From: Davidsoniella eucalypti
Taxonomy: Eukaryota; Ascomycota; Sordariomycetes; Microascales; Ceratocystidaceae
Assembly: GCA_004009845.1 (NCBI GenBank)
Contig: RMBW01000114.1
Span: 29,215 to 93,214 of the forward strand
Direction: 5' to 3'
DNA: 64,000 bases
The position numbers and the translations under genes were made by a program. Shown here piece by piece: positions 47,105 to 57,969 of the stretch (position 1 is the first letter of the stretch; each line of letters starts with the position of its first letter). The notes under the pieces were generated by a model. The model did no database searches and was not told the DNA's origin. It saw nothing but the letters and a program-made list of their open reading frames with translations.

Positions 47105-49610
47105 GATGGCGGTGTTTGGAGACAAAAGATGAGAGCGTCGAGATAGTATGAATGGATGGCGATGTTTGGCAGGATGAACTCAGTCCAAGCGCCAAGTTAG
47201 CTACTAGTAGCTTTGGGCTTATAGATGTAACGGTGGATCCAAGTGCTAGGCCACAGAGTCGATAGGAAATAAATAAAGCGGGAGCTGGGAGAACGCTGGT
47301 TGTTGACCTGGCTATATTGCAGCCGGGCGCGATGATATTTGACTGGCGATATAGTACGCCGAGAGAGGGGAGAATTGAAGGTGAATAAAAACAACAAAGG
47401 AACAGAGAACTGAGGCTGTGTAGATGAGCTCTGACCAAGACGGGCGATTACTGTTTCTTTCAGGTCTGGGGTAGCAACTGATAGCTAGGCCCGCAAAAAA
47501 GAGCCTGTGATGGCTACGCTTAACAATCGACTGGGGAAAGCTATGTAATCCTCCATATGAAGAAGACAAGGCTTACAACTAACTCAGCTATTGCCCCTAG
47601 TCAGCTACTTGATCAGTACAACGGCGGCAATTACGATGGCAGGGTCAAGCAAGGTAACGAGCTGAAATAGCAATTGCCCGATTGGAACAGCAAAGTATCG
47701 GACTTACGGATATGGAGATAATGGCTATGATGGTTATGGCAGATGGACTATGGCACAATAGACGGCGATGCTCTCGAACAGAGGGGGATATAGAGATATA
47801 TAAAGACGTTGGTCACCGAAATATGTAGAAGATGGAGTAAGACGAGACAGGTGGGCTGGTGAGATGGAAAGCGACAGGAACTATTTAATTAGTGGCTATA
47901 CTGTGTTACTTGTAATCCAGACAGGGAAGAATCAGGATGATAAGAAAAGATATAAGCAAGCATACTTTTGTTTCCCAGCGACTGAATGCAAAGAGCCGAA
48001 AGAAAGGCTGCTAAAAGGCACCGCAGCCAACCGCCAGTACATATGAAGCGAAATGAGAGAGCTGCTGATTTAGTGTCTGTAGTGACCAGCTTCGTCGGCG
48101 TTTGTGCTGCAGTTTCCAAATCTATTCTCCTGTGATTGAACTAAAGCCGCTGTTCTTCTCGCTACTATTGAATAATATGGTTGGTGACTTTGATGTATCT
48201 ATAGTATGGTTGCATCCACCGGACTGAAGGTGATAGAAACAGCTTTGTTTGTAGGTGACAAAAGACACTTTCAGGCACTGTTTTATGGACCATGGGCTTG
48301 CAAAAGACAATGCAATCAAAGCAAGACCCAACTCAAGTCTATCACGTCACGTTGGGTTGAAATGCCAAAAACTCGCCAGTATCGGTGGCCCAACAGCAAA
48401 TGCTACATTGTATCTGCAAAGCTGCAGAGAATCACAGCAGGTATCATGTATCATGTATCATGCATCATGGTTTTATGGCTTGCCGTTTCTTCTGCTACTT
48501 GCCGTGTCCGTGTGAATTATAGAATGCATCTAAAACTGCGTACGTACACCACTCTTTCTGTATCTTACATGCATATATGTGATAACACGCAATTTGGGCA
48601 GAAATTCATAATCTCGGTCATATTTGCAGACAACTTTGCCAAACCAGGCTGTAAGCTTCCAAATAAGCGAAGCGGGTTGGTTACTCAGTCAAGTCTGATC
48701 ACTATACAGCCATGTATGTATACATCTTGTATCTGCATGTTCATTCTTTGCCTATCCTGTCACATACCATCCATGGAATCGTCACCCCACCTTGTGTACG
48801 GAACACTATCCAAAGGTTACAAGACAGGTTATTCCTAGTAGCACGGCGGGCGTCCAGCAAATCACAAATTCGGCTAGCCGCCGGTGTTTGTATGCACATC
48901 TACAATCTACATAGAACAGAATTCTTGCCTTTTGTCTCTCTCTTCTCTTGCACTGTACAACTACTGATACTCATGTAATGCTATATCTGTATCTCTCTCT
49001 GTCTGTACATACAGATACATCGCCTCACTTTGGGCTTGCCGCCACATTCTGGGCATCATTCCTTTTGAACCAAGTTGGCCATTCAACTTGCCTGTAGCTC
49101 ATGCATCTCAGAGACATTTTAGTCTTCCTTTTTTTGTTCTTGTCCAACAGCTTCAAAATTTCAAATACCTTGCTTACCCCCCTCCCTGCAAATTTGCGCT
49201 TTTGGTGGCTTACTTGCATTTTCTATATTATCCCTCATTTTGGCTCTTATTGTGCTATACTTATACATCTCTTCCGTAGCCTGCTGTACTGTTTAGTATA
49301 GATACATTTGAAACTATCGATGCTCAGTACTTTGTCAAGTTGGCCAAAAACAAAAGAAAATATACGAATAATTAAATGTGTACAATAAACAATGAGCCGT
49401 ATTTATCGTAATATTTCCTATCATCTCTCTCCACTTCAGTCAGCAGACTGATCTGTTCCTAACAAACACAGATAGTATCACTAGCTGAATTTGCATACAT
49501 ACTGGGCGTTCAACAACTCCACTCGGAGTACCCTCTTGATGTAAAAGTTTCAAATATATATAGTTATGTATATATAAACTTGGTTAGATGTTGAACGTGT
49601 TCATCAAGTA
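47105..49610. other. Intergenic, no convincing gene
   Basis: 2.5 kb. Several frames of 60-210 codons exist, but none has recognisable motifs or splice structure. 49620-49680 begins a repeat shared with 56815-56905. Confidence 0.5.
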
Positions 49611-49611
49611 A

Positions 49612-52000
49612 AAATGTAAGAAAAAAACAATATGTAGGGGGTTGAGATAACAATAAGAACACGGCAAGTTTTATGCGATTTGATTTGATTTAACGTCTCC
49701 CTAAAACACTAAGATCATACGACGCCAGACTAGTTACCGGACAGACATTTAAAGTCCTCTGCTAGAAAAACCCAATAGCTTCGTATGTCGGGACATAGAA
49801 CAGTAAATAGGGAAAACAGAAACAAAAACCACAGCAAATCCTCCTCAGTCACTTCCCCCCTTGTCTAACCCACTGATGGGGTGTCTTCTCTAGGCGCATG
49901 GGCTCTGTAGTGCCGCCATTTCACCTCTAGTCTATTGGGAAGATACTTATGAACTCTCTTTCCGAAGTAGCTTTTTGACAAAGCTAGCCCGGAGCGGCAC
50001 AGTGTGAAGTTTCTTCCCGCATCCATATGTTTGAACCGGTCATGGTACTCCGCAAAGTCGCCATGACCTGTCCGGGCAGTTAGGATCCGTCCCACCGTAG
50101 ATCTGTGCTAGTCTTTAAACCAGTCCACCTTGTAGACGGTCTGTGTTTCAAAACGAACCCCAAGGTGTTTCCTCGGCTCGCACTCCGCTATCCACGATTT
50201 GAAGTCGGCATTAAGCTGTGCGTTTTTCCATCTCAAGGGACATATGGTCACGGTTGAGGTCGGCAAACTTAGTATTGCTTGTACACCCTTGTTTCGCCAG
50301 CTAGTTCGTTGCTGGGAACGTCAGTGTGTCCTGGGACCCCCCATCTGATGCCGCTGACCGCTAGTTCGACACGTTCAGTGCCTCCTTCCCACTCATGGGA
50401 TCTTGTTGACAGCCTCTCGAGAAGTTCCATTCTTACTAGCCCCATTGGAGGTTCGTTGTGCGACACCCAAATTGTCAAGGCGCAGATACAGATTGCCTGC
50501 ATCGGGAGGAGCGTGCTCGATGGCCGCTTGGACTGCATTGTCTGCAGCAATAGCCTCTGTGTCAGCCACTTCTCGTAAAGAGCCACATGGCCCTAGACCT
50601 TCACATGGTTTGATGCCATCATAAAAGACTGCCAACCAGCCTCTGTTCTGCCTTTCTCATCATGAGAACCATCAGAGAAAACTCATAGCATTTTCGGGTC
50701 TGCCTCAGCCACCTCTTTCAAATGTTGTTTGGCGGCTTCTTCTTTGTCTAGTTGCGGTGGCAGACAGTCACGGGGGGCCTTTTCTGCTGGGAGGAGTCTG
50801 CTCGACTCTTTGATCGGCACCGGGAGCAATATCTTATACACATCGATGTGTCCTTCTATCTCTGTGATGTACAGCGGGTGCCGGGAGTCTACCGTGGAAG
50901 CCCGAATGGCGGCGGCTCTCTCGAGGCCCTTGAGTATCAACTCCATGTTTGGAAACGAGGAGAGGATGTGCAGAAGCCTAGTTGGCGTGGTGCAGTACAC
51001 TGGCAGTGCGGCTCTCAAAGCTACTTCTAGCCTTTCTTTCCCTGTAGCCCATGAAGGGAGACCAGGTGGATGAGGCATACGTCAGTTGGGAATATACAAC
51101 TCTTTACGACATGTAGCAGACTCCTCGCTGAGGTTCCTTGGTACACCCCTGAGAGAGCCCGGAGTGCGTTCGTGGTTCTCTTGGCTTTAGCAGTGACCTG
51201 CTTCCCGTGTTCCAAAAAGTTGAAGCCAGAGTCCCACCATACACCTAACCACCTTAGAGACTTGGGAGGCTTTAGTAGCCTTCCACAGGGGAGCGTAACT
51301 GGGCTCATGGAGGAGCATCCTCTTGTTCGGCAGTGTAACAATCCTGTTTTGTCCCAGTCTAGCGAAAGACCATTGTCCTTGCACCATCCCTCGATCTTCT
51401 GTTAATGGTGTCCACATTATCTAAAATTTTCTTAGGCGAGACCGAAACGAGGCTGTCATCAGCATAGGCCAGACCTCAGACTACACCATGTAAGCTCGTC
51501 ATGTAGAGCATATACAGGATGGGGGAGGCCGGCGAGCCCTGTGGCAGACTGCCTCTGACCTTCCTGGTGACTGGTTGGTCTCCTTCTATAGAGAGGGAAA
51601 CTTCCCATCCGGCCAGAAACGATTCCACCCATTTGACCATTGACGTTGGCCAGCCTTGATTTCTGAGCCTTTGAACTAGCCTGCCACGTTTCACGGCGTC
51701 GAAGGCACCCTTAATGTCGTAGGTGACAAAAGAGGTTTATCTCTCCATACTTGGATCGTCCCCTAATCTTGTCTGCTAGCAACAGTGTGAGGTCTGTAGC
51801 TGCCCTTCTTGGTACTGCGCTAGCATGTGTGCGGGGGATGATCTCTAGTTCAATGGCTTGTCCCGCCAGTCTTCTCGCTACAATTCGAGTCCCTTTCCCA
51901 GGAGCTGTGTTTCCCGGTTTGAAGATAGGGTAGATGCCAGGTAGTAACCATACTGTTCTAAGAAGGTTTATAATACAAAGAGCTACACAATGCTGGGAGG
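49612..52000 (-). mobile_element. Degraded non-LTR (Tad/I-like LINE) retrotransposon
   Basis: Read on the minus strand from ~52000 down. The reverse transcriptase has KGAFDAVKRGRLVQRLRNQG, a VRGSLPQGSPASPILYMLYM block (51694-51476) and a YADDS catalytic motif in another frame near 51450. Next are LRWLGVWWDSGFNFLEHGKQ (thumb, 51270), an RNase H domain with VFYDG and WGVPGHTDVPSNELAG (50635-50290), and a C-terminal HGDFAEYHDRF region (50095-49865). Frames change several times and stops interrupt it, so it is inactive. The 3' end is at about 49690 (ACGTTAAATCAAATCAAATC on the element strand). Confidence 0.85.
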
Positions 52001-52234
52001 TTTTGAGACGGGTTCCTAATCAGGTGGTTTTTCCCAGAAGTTGAAATGCTCGGGAATAGCATATAACGAAAGCATAACAAATGTCATGTATCTCAGTAGC
52101 CTGTCACTGTTGAGGAGTAGGTTGTCCTTTACCTTACATTGTACTAGTTTCAGTCCAGGGCTGTGTATCTTATGATACCGAGGTGCTACATAGAGCTCAA
52201 TTTCCACCTTGATAAAATTAATTATGAAAAAAAA

Positions 52235-53107
52235 GCCATAAGCATCTGAACAAGGTGATCTCAAATTGTCAGCGAATTGTGAGCCATGCTTTGATCACGT
52301 ATTGTCCGGCGGGCTTGAATCTCATCAACTGATGATACTTTGTATGGCATGGAGAAAGCCACCAGCATACTACAAATCTACAAGTGAACCTGGATACAGA
52401 CAATTTTGGTTATATTTATTCATTCTTCTGCTTCATTGGCTTGTTCATGTCTATTCTTGACTTGTCGGTCAATGAATGTTCACTATTGACGCTTCAACCG
52501 AGTCCTCCTTGTCGGCCAATGAATGTCCACTATTGACGCTCACACCGAGCCCTCCTTGTCGGTCAATGCACACTACATGACATGATGTGATCGTGTTGCG
52601 CTTTGCACTTCATTCGATCATGCCACAAACCTGTGATAGCTTCTCCGTGAGTCGCTCACTCACAATGAAAACTCTTCGAGTTTCCTGTGTTTTCCAACAA
52701 ACTACCAGGGGAACGACTGTGAAGAAAGTTTAGCTTAATGCTGCTTGACCCCGACGCTAGGTTTTCTAAAGCAAGAACCACTTGGTAGTCCATTCGAGCA
52801 CCTACAATGTGTTAAAGTGCTTGGACAACAATGACATTTGGCCATTTCTTGCCTAGACGTTTTAGCCTAACAATTGCCCGAGGTTACATCATATAATGCA
52901 GTATGCAAAAACCGACAAGGAGGACTCGGTGGAAGCGTCAATAGTGGACATTCATTGACTAACAAGTCAAGAATAGACATGAACAAGCCAGTGGCTTTCT
53001 CCATGCCATACAAAGTATTATCAGTTGATGAGATTCAAGCCGGCCTGACAATACGTGATCAAAGCATGGCTCACAATTTGAGATCAGCTTGTTCAGATGC
53101 TTATGGC
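52235..53107. repeat. Foldback: ~200-bp inverted repeat with ~400-bp loop
   Basis: The left arm 52235-52515 and right arm 52912-53107 are reverse complements at about 93% over shared parts, from GCCATAAGCATCTGAACAAG inward to CGAGTCCTCCTTGTCGG. The left arm carries a ~70-bp insertion (about 52367-52437) absent from the right. A 60-bp unit with GTCGGTCAATGAATGT is repeated on the left. Confidence 0.9.
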
Positions 53108-53175
53108 TATTTTTGAGCCACGAGTTCTATTAATCCCGGAGATATGAAATAGTCTGATCATGACCAATGAAAAAG

Positions 53176-53184
53176 TATATAAAG
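53176..53184 (+). promoter_or_regulatory. TATA box of the secreted-repeat gene
   Basis: TATATAAAG 175-183 bp upstream of the ATG. A CT-rich leader follows, with CCGCCACCATG at the start codon, a strong Kozak-like context. Confidence 0.6.
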
Positions 53185-53358
53185 TAGCAAATGTACACCG
53201 ATATCAACTGTACTTCACTTCCATCATCAAGCTTCTTATCATCACCTCTTCTCTCATTACCCTGGCATCATCACATTTTACTTCATCCATTCTTTAACTT
53301 TTACAATCCATATTCATCACACCTCCAGATCTGTTCATAACTTCAACCAACCGCCACC

Positions 53359-54129
53359 ATGCGTCCTACTCTCATTGCTACTGTTATGGCTCTCCCGGCT
53401 TTGGTTTCTGCCCTTCCGAATTTGGTTCCTCGTGGCAAGCCTACGTTGACCATTGATACCACTCATCCCGAGGCCAACTGGGCCTATCACGGAGCTGTTG
53501 ATGCTCGTAACGATGAGCGTAATCCCGGCACCACTACTCTCCCCTCCTATCCCCGGGCTGTTGATGCTCGTGGCGAAGAGCATGATGCCGGCACTACTCG
53601 CCCCTTCTATCCCCGATCTGTTGATGCTCGTGGCGAAGAGCATGATGCCGGCACTACTCGCCCCTTCTATCCCCGATCTGTTGACGCTCGTAACGATGAG
53701 CGTGCTCCCCGCACGACTCCTCTTACTTCCCATCCCCGGGCTGTTGATGCTCGTGGCGAGGAGCATGATGCCGGCACTACTCGCCCCTTCTATCCCCGAT
53801 CTGTTGATGCTCGTAACGATGAGCGTGCTCCCCGCACGACTCCTCTTACTTCCCATCCCCGGGCTGTTGATGCTCGTGGCGAGGAGCATGATGCCGGCAC
53901 TACTCGCCCCTTCTATCCCCGATCTGTTGATGCTCGTGGCGAAGAGCATGATGCCGGCACTACTCGCCCCTTCTATCCCCGATCTGTTGATGCTCGTAAC
54001 GATGAGCGTGCTCCCCGCACGACTCCTCTTACTTCCCATCCCCGAGCTGTTGATGCTCGCGACGGTGAGCGTGATCCCGGCACGTATATTCCTCCCATCA
54101 AGACAGACCCAGTATATGAGGCTGTCTAA
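53359..54129 (+). CDS. Secreted tandem-repeat protein (ten 20-21-residue units)
   Basis: An intronless 256-aa frame. Residues 1-18 are a signal peptide (MRPTLIATVMALPALVSA). A short unique segment with LVPRGKPTLTID leads to ten repeats, each starting (A/S)VDAR and all but the last ending PR. Type A is GEEHDAGTTRPFYPR, type B is NDERAPRTTPLTSHPR; the visible order is B-like, A, A, B, A, B, A, A, B, then a diverged last unit ending in PVYEAV. No Cys, no membrane segment. Each unit ends in Pro-Arg, which could be a monobasic processing site, so it may be a multi-peptide precursor (kexin-processed-peptide type) or a repetitive wall/surface protein or effector. The DNA repeats (60/63 bp) are nearly identical, so copy number should vary. 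Unit pattern A-B is itself repeated, suggesting duplication of blocks. Confidence 0.85.
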   Translation: MRPTLIATVMALPALVSALPNLVPRGKPTLTIDTTHPEANWAYHGAVDARNDERNPGTTTLPSYPRAVDARGEEHDAGTTRPFYPRSVDARGEEHDAGTTRPFYPRSVDARNDERAPRTTPLTSHPRAVDARGEEHDAGTTRPFYPRSVDARNDERAPRTTPLTSHPRAVDARGEEHDAGTTRPFYPRSVDARGEEHDAGTTRPFYPRSVDARNDERAPRTTPLTSHPRAVDARDGERDPGTYIPPIKTDPVYEAV

Positions 54130-55385
54130 GCCAACTCTGAAACTGATTTAGGGGCCCCAGGTCACCGATAAGTAGAAGGAGGAGCTCACCATTCAGCTTC
54201 GAGACTGATGCGCCACACAAAATTATCCCTGGGCTTGATAGTTGAAGCTTCTTGTGTCCAGATCTAAGCATCCATTTATCCAATCCAAAGAGGTAGCGGC
54301 TTTTGCTGCCTCTGATACCTCAAGGGTTTCTTTGCCATAGATAGCTTTTGGTTCTCCCTACTTGCATATATTTTACCTTAGTGACTCAATAAAACTTCAT
54401 ATATCAACAAACGTTATGGTAACCAATGTACTATGCATGGTACAACATGAAACCTTGTACACACATGTACTACATGAGAGTGGCTTATATCAATAAGATA
54501 CAGCACTTAGCATTAGTTATTGATAGTTCATGTCCGATATCTCCGATTGTTACGATGATATCACATCTGTTCCTTAGCATGAAGAAAAGTCATAAAGAAG
54601 AAAGCTAAGAATGAATGGACTTGGCTTTTTCATTGATGTTTGCTATTTTACCTTATGCCTTGTGATCAGACTGTGGAATATGCCTCTCAAGGTTTCACAA
54701 GGTCACACAAGAAGGTCCTGTTCTATTCATTAATGTTTGTTCTATTCTGCTTGGTTTCTCAGTTTTGCTGTGGGTTGGCTGGTTTGGTGTGATGTAGATA
54801 CCTGAGGGATCTGTGGTACAGAAAAGCATAAATACTGGTCTTTCCCTCATTTTCCAGTTTAGTCTCTTCCCTTTTCCCCAATGCTTGCAACTAGTTAATC
54901 ATCTCTGTCATGTCTTGCAATCTTCCTAGCTAATAATATCCCGAATTCTTGTCTGTCACTCTTTTTTCTGCGTGCAACCTCTCTCACTCTCGCTCTCACT
55001 GTATCACGATCACTCTGTTCGCTTGGTTCATAGCACCTTACTATTGTACTGATTATAGCTACATTATAGACAAAATGATCAAGCAGTATTATGGCATTGT
55101 TTGAAAAAAGAGACTTTAATAAGTGCTTTTCATTTTCATTGAAAACATGAAAATATATTCTCTTACCTCTTAACCTACTAGAACTGCAATTACCTCATCT
55201 TCAACTACTAGGTTCTTGTAGCAGATATCAGACAATACCTCATCTGCTGTTTTTGATGGATGTAGTCGTGTTTAAATGTAATCTAGCACTGGTGCCTCGA
55301 CATGAATAATATACTACTATCTTTCAATTAGTTGTTTGAATGGTTACCACTAATGTTAATGTAGGTCAATCGACAGGAAAGTTTA
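54130..55385. other. Intergenic, no gene seen
   Basis: The first ~250 bp is likely 3' UTR. A TATA-like AGCATAAATACTGG near 54824 followed by a CT-rich stretch resembles a promoter, but the ATG after it (54881) opens only a few codons. Confidence 0.5.
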
Positions 55386-55389
55386 GAGC

Positions 55390-56905
55390 CTGTTTTGTAA
55401 TATAAGAATCTTAGCTAAATGATGTGCCTCTAGTTGACTCAAGGGCCTCACCCCGACATTGACGGACAGGTGTACAAACATCTGAATCTGCCTTGACAAC
55501 AGGACCGTGGTATCCAGTATAGATGGATTATACAACAAGGCAGGATCCTCACAGGAGGCAATTGACGAGGCCAAGAAGCTTATATAGACATTGAAAAATG
55601 GGCTGGTCTACTGCATTTGGAGCCCCAGACACAAGGGAATCGGCGGCAATGAGAGAGCCGATGCACTGGCAAAAGGCTCGGCCAAATGCACTTGGGAACA
55701 CTCCATGAGTTCAGGGAACAAACACAGGCAAAATTTAAGGAATAGTTCTATGAACAGGCGGCTCTCCAGAATAATCAGTCAAGGACAGGTCCGGTCATGC
55801 TATTTTGAAAATAGGTTTGGCCACGAAAACGCCACAATGGAATTCCACAGGTGTGGCAAAGACACGGAAAGGACCCACATCTGGACTTGTCGCAAAAGGT
55901 TCAGCCTTTCACCGAAAAACTACTCATGACTATGAAAGGTAGAAGAACATTGGCAAAAAAGGCACAAAAACAGGCACAGCCACTGCAGATAGAGCAGGGT
56001 TGAGGATCATGGAAATCTCTCTTCTTTTTTTTTTCTTTTTTTCTTTTTTTCTTTTTTTATTAGCATTTGTATTGGTTTTTTTCTTTTTTCTTTTTTGCTT
56101 TTGCTTTAAAAGGAGACGTAGGTGTTGCTGCTGTAAAAGGGATGGATGCCAGACTAGGAACATAGAAAAAAGAAAACACAGCCTCGCCCGGAGTCGAAAA
56201 GGAGCTCTTAGACAAATCTCTGGACTATAAATAAAATCATCATCATCATCAAAATCTAGAGCAAATTTCTTTTATCTCCATCAACCTCATAACCATCCTA
56301 CGTGTCGTATAATCTTAGTGATTTAGGTAGACGTTAGTTGGTCTACCATCCACTCACCTAATGAAGCCACACTCACAATCGGAGGGCGGCCTTTTTGAAG
56401 GTTCCGGATGCCCTACCCCGCGGCGCGGGAATCTTGTCGCTGTTGCTTCATCCATAGCACCCGACTCGATTACGCCAAATTTTTCATTCTTACGGCCACG
56501 ATCACTAGCCTCTTGGAGGCTCACTGAATAGTGGGGATGGTAGCTCCACTTGGGAGTTGGTTTTGTGGATCTGTCTTTTGGGGAATAGTTTTGTGGATGC
56601 ACTGTTTTTTGTTTTTTTTTTTGTATTTGTTTTTGTTGCTCATAGTGGAGGTATGAACCACTAGTTCTTCGGGGCTAGGGGGTGTCGTCCCGCACATACA
56701 AAGCTATTGAGCTTGTCGAGTGGAGGACGTTAAATATCTGTCCGGTAGCCAACCCGGCGTCGTATGATCTTAGTGATTTAGGTAGACGTTAAATATAATC
56801 AAATCAAAATCAACCATCCTAATCGCATAAAACTTGCCGTGTTTTTATTGTTATCTCGACCTCCTACATATAGTAAGTTTTTTTTCTTACATTTTTACTG
56901 TAGGG
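55390..56905 (+). mobile_element. LINE fragments (RNase H part and two 3' ends), plus strand
   Basis: 55591-55930 encodes the C-terminal RNase H part: YCIWSPRHKGIGGNERADAL and AKGSAKC, then a Zn-knuckle-like CGKDTERTHIWTCRK. A T/C-rich stretch follows, and an end at 56226-56262 of ATAAATAAAATC plus ATC repeats. A second 3' end is at 56640-56810, ending GGTAGACGTTAAATATAATC, and its downstream flank to 56905 is shared, inverted, with 49612-49690. Confidence 0.75.
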
Positions 56906-57784
56906 GGAATACTTCAAGTATCTCCGCCTATAACAATGGAATCATTATTATAAGCCCTTGTAAAAACTGCTTATTTTGCAAGGTGACATCTTCCTATTAT
57001 CAAAGTCATGTAAGCTAACTGTTCTACGCATATATGCATATATAAAGTTTTGCCACTACAGAGCTCAGAGTAAGACATTTATGAGTAGTTCCATTGATAT
57101 TAAAAAGGGTGGAATGATTATTTATTAAATATATCATTTTCATGCAGAGAGAACAGTTGACAGAGGATGTAAAGCTTTAAGAATATGAGTATGAAGGCTT
57201 TGGCAAGATGAAGAATTTTGGTCCATCTTTGAAGTGGTTTATCATGCCCCCAAGGACTAAAATCTAGTCCCAAAGAAAAGCTTGTAATTCTGTACAGCAA
57301 GTGAGGTTTCCAGTGGAGCTGCTCAATAATTTACAAGTTGCTTCTTAGCATCATTTCAGAGCATCATGCACTCAACAGACTTTGCCATCTAGACCATGTA
57401 ACTACTCATGTAATAAGTTCACATTTGCCTATGACAGTCAGAATGTTGTGGGCCTTTCTACATTCCCAGCACAACCAGCACAATTATCCCACAAAGTAAT
57501 TTGACTCTTGATGCATTATGCTTCTAAAAGTTAAGTTGGTCTTTTAACAAGCTTAGGGGTGATTCATAATGGGCAGTCGTTATAGCTACTAGCTATTCTG
57601 TATGATGGAATCTTAGCCACCTACTTCAAAATTCGGATGGGCTTTAAGCGAGCAAGACTTTGAGCAGTTCGGCATGAAAATGGTTGTGACTTAGTGATTC
57701 TCGGTTTGTTTGTACCATTTAATTCCATCTAATTTGTCTTGATATAGCATGTGTCACATGACCATAAAGGTATTTCTCAAACCC
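56906..57784. other. Intergenic, no gene seen
   Basis: AT-rich with short frames only. Confidence 0.5.
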
Positions 57785-57969
57785 AGCCTAACACCATGGT
57801 GGCTGCCTAACCTTGTCACCCAAGGACAATAATAACAACAACAATCAACCACACCTTTCACTTCTGATTCCTTGATCTTCATTTCTCTCTATCTATCATT
57901 CCACAACACTTCTACAACTACATATCATCTATTCTTCCCTTTCTCTACTCACAAATCGATTTGCCAATC
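57785..57969 (+). promoter_or_regulatory. Duplicated promoter/leader of the nuclease-kinase family
   Basis: About 96% identical to the complement of 36067-36250, up to and including the ATG context CCAATCATGGGTAATG. Confidence 0.75.

Noticed and set aside
48206..48838. 210-codon plus-strand open frame
   Set aside because: No motifs, composition like surrounding intergenic DNA, and no promoter or splice support.
53335..54039. 235-codon open frame opposite the secreted-repeat gene
   Set aside because: Shadow of the tandem repeat; the other strand has an ATG in good context, TATA box and signal peptide.
54824..54890. Promoter-like TATA plus pyrimidine leader
   Set aside because: The following ATG opens only a few codons; perhaps a relic.
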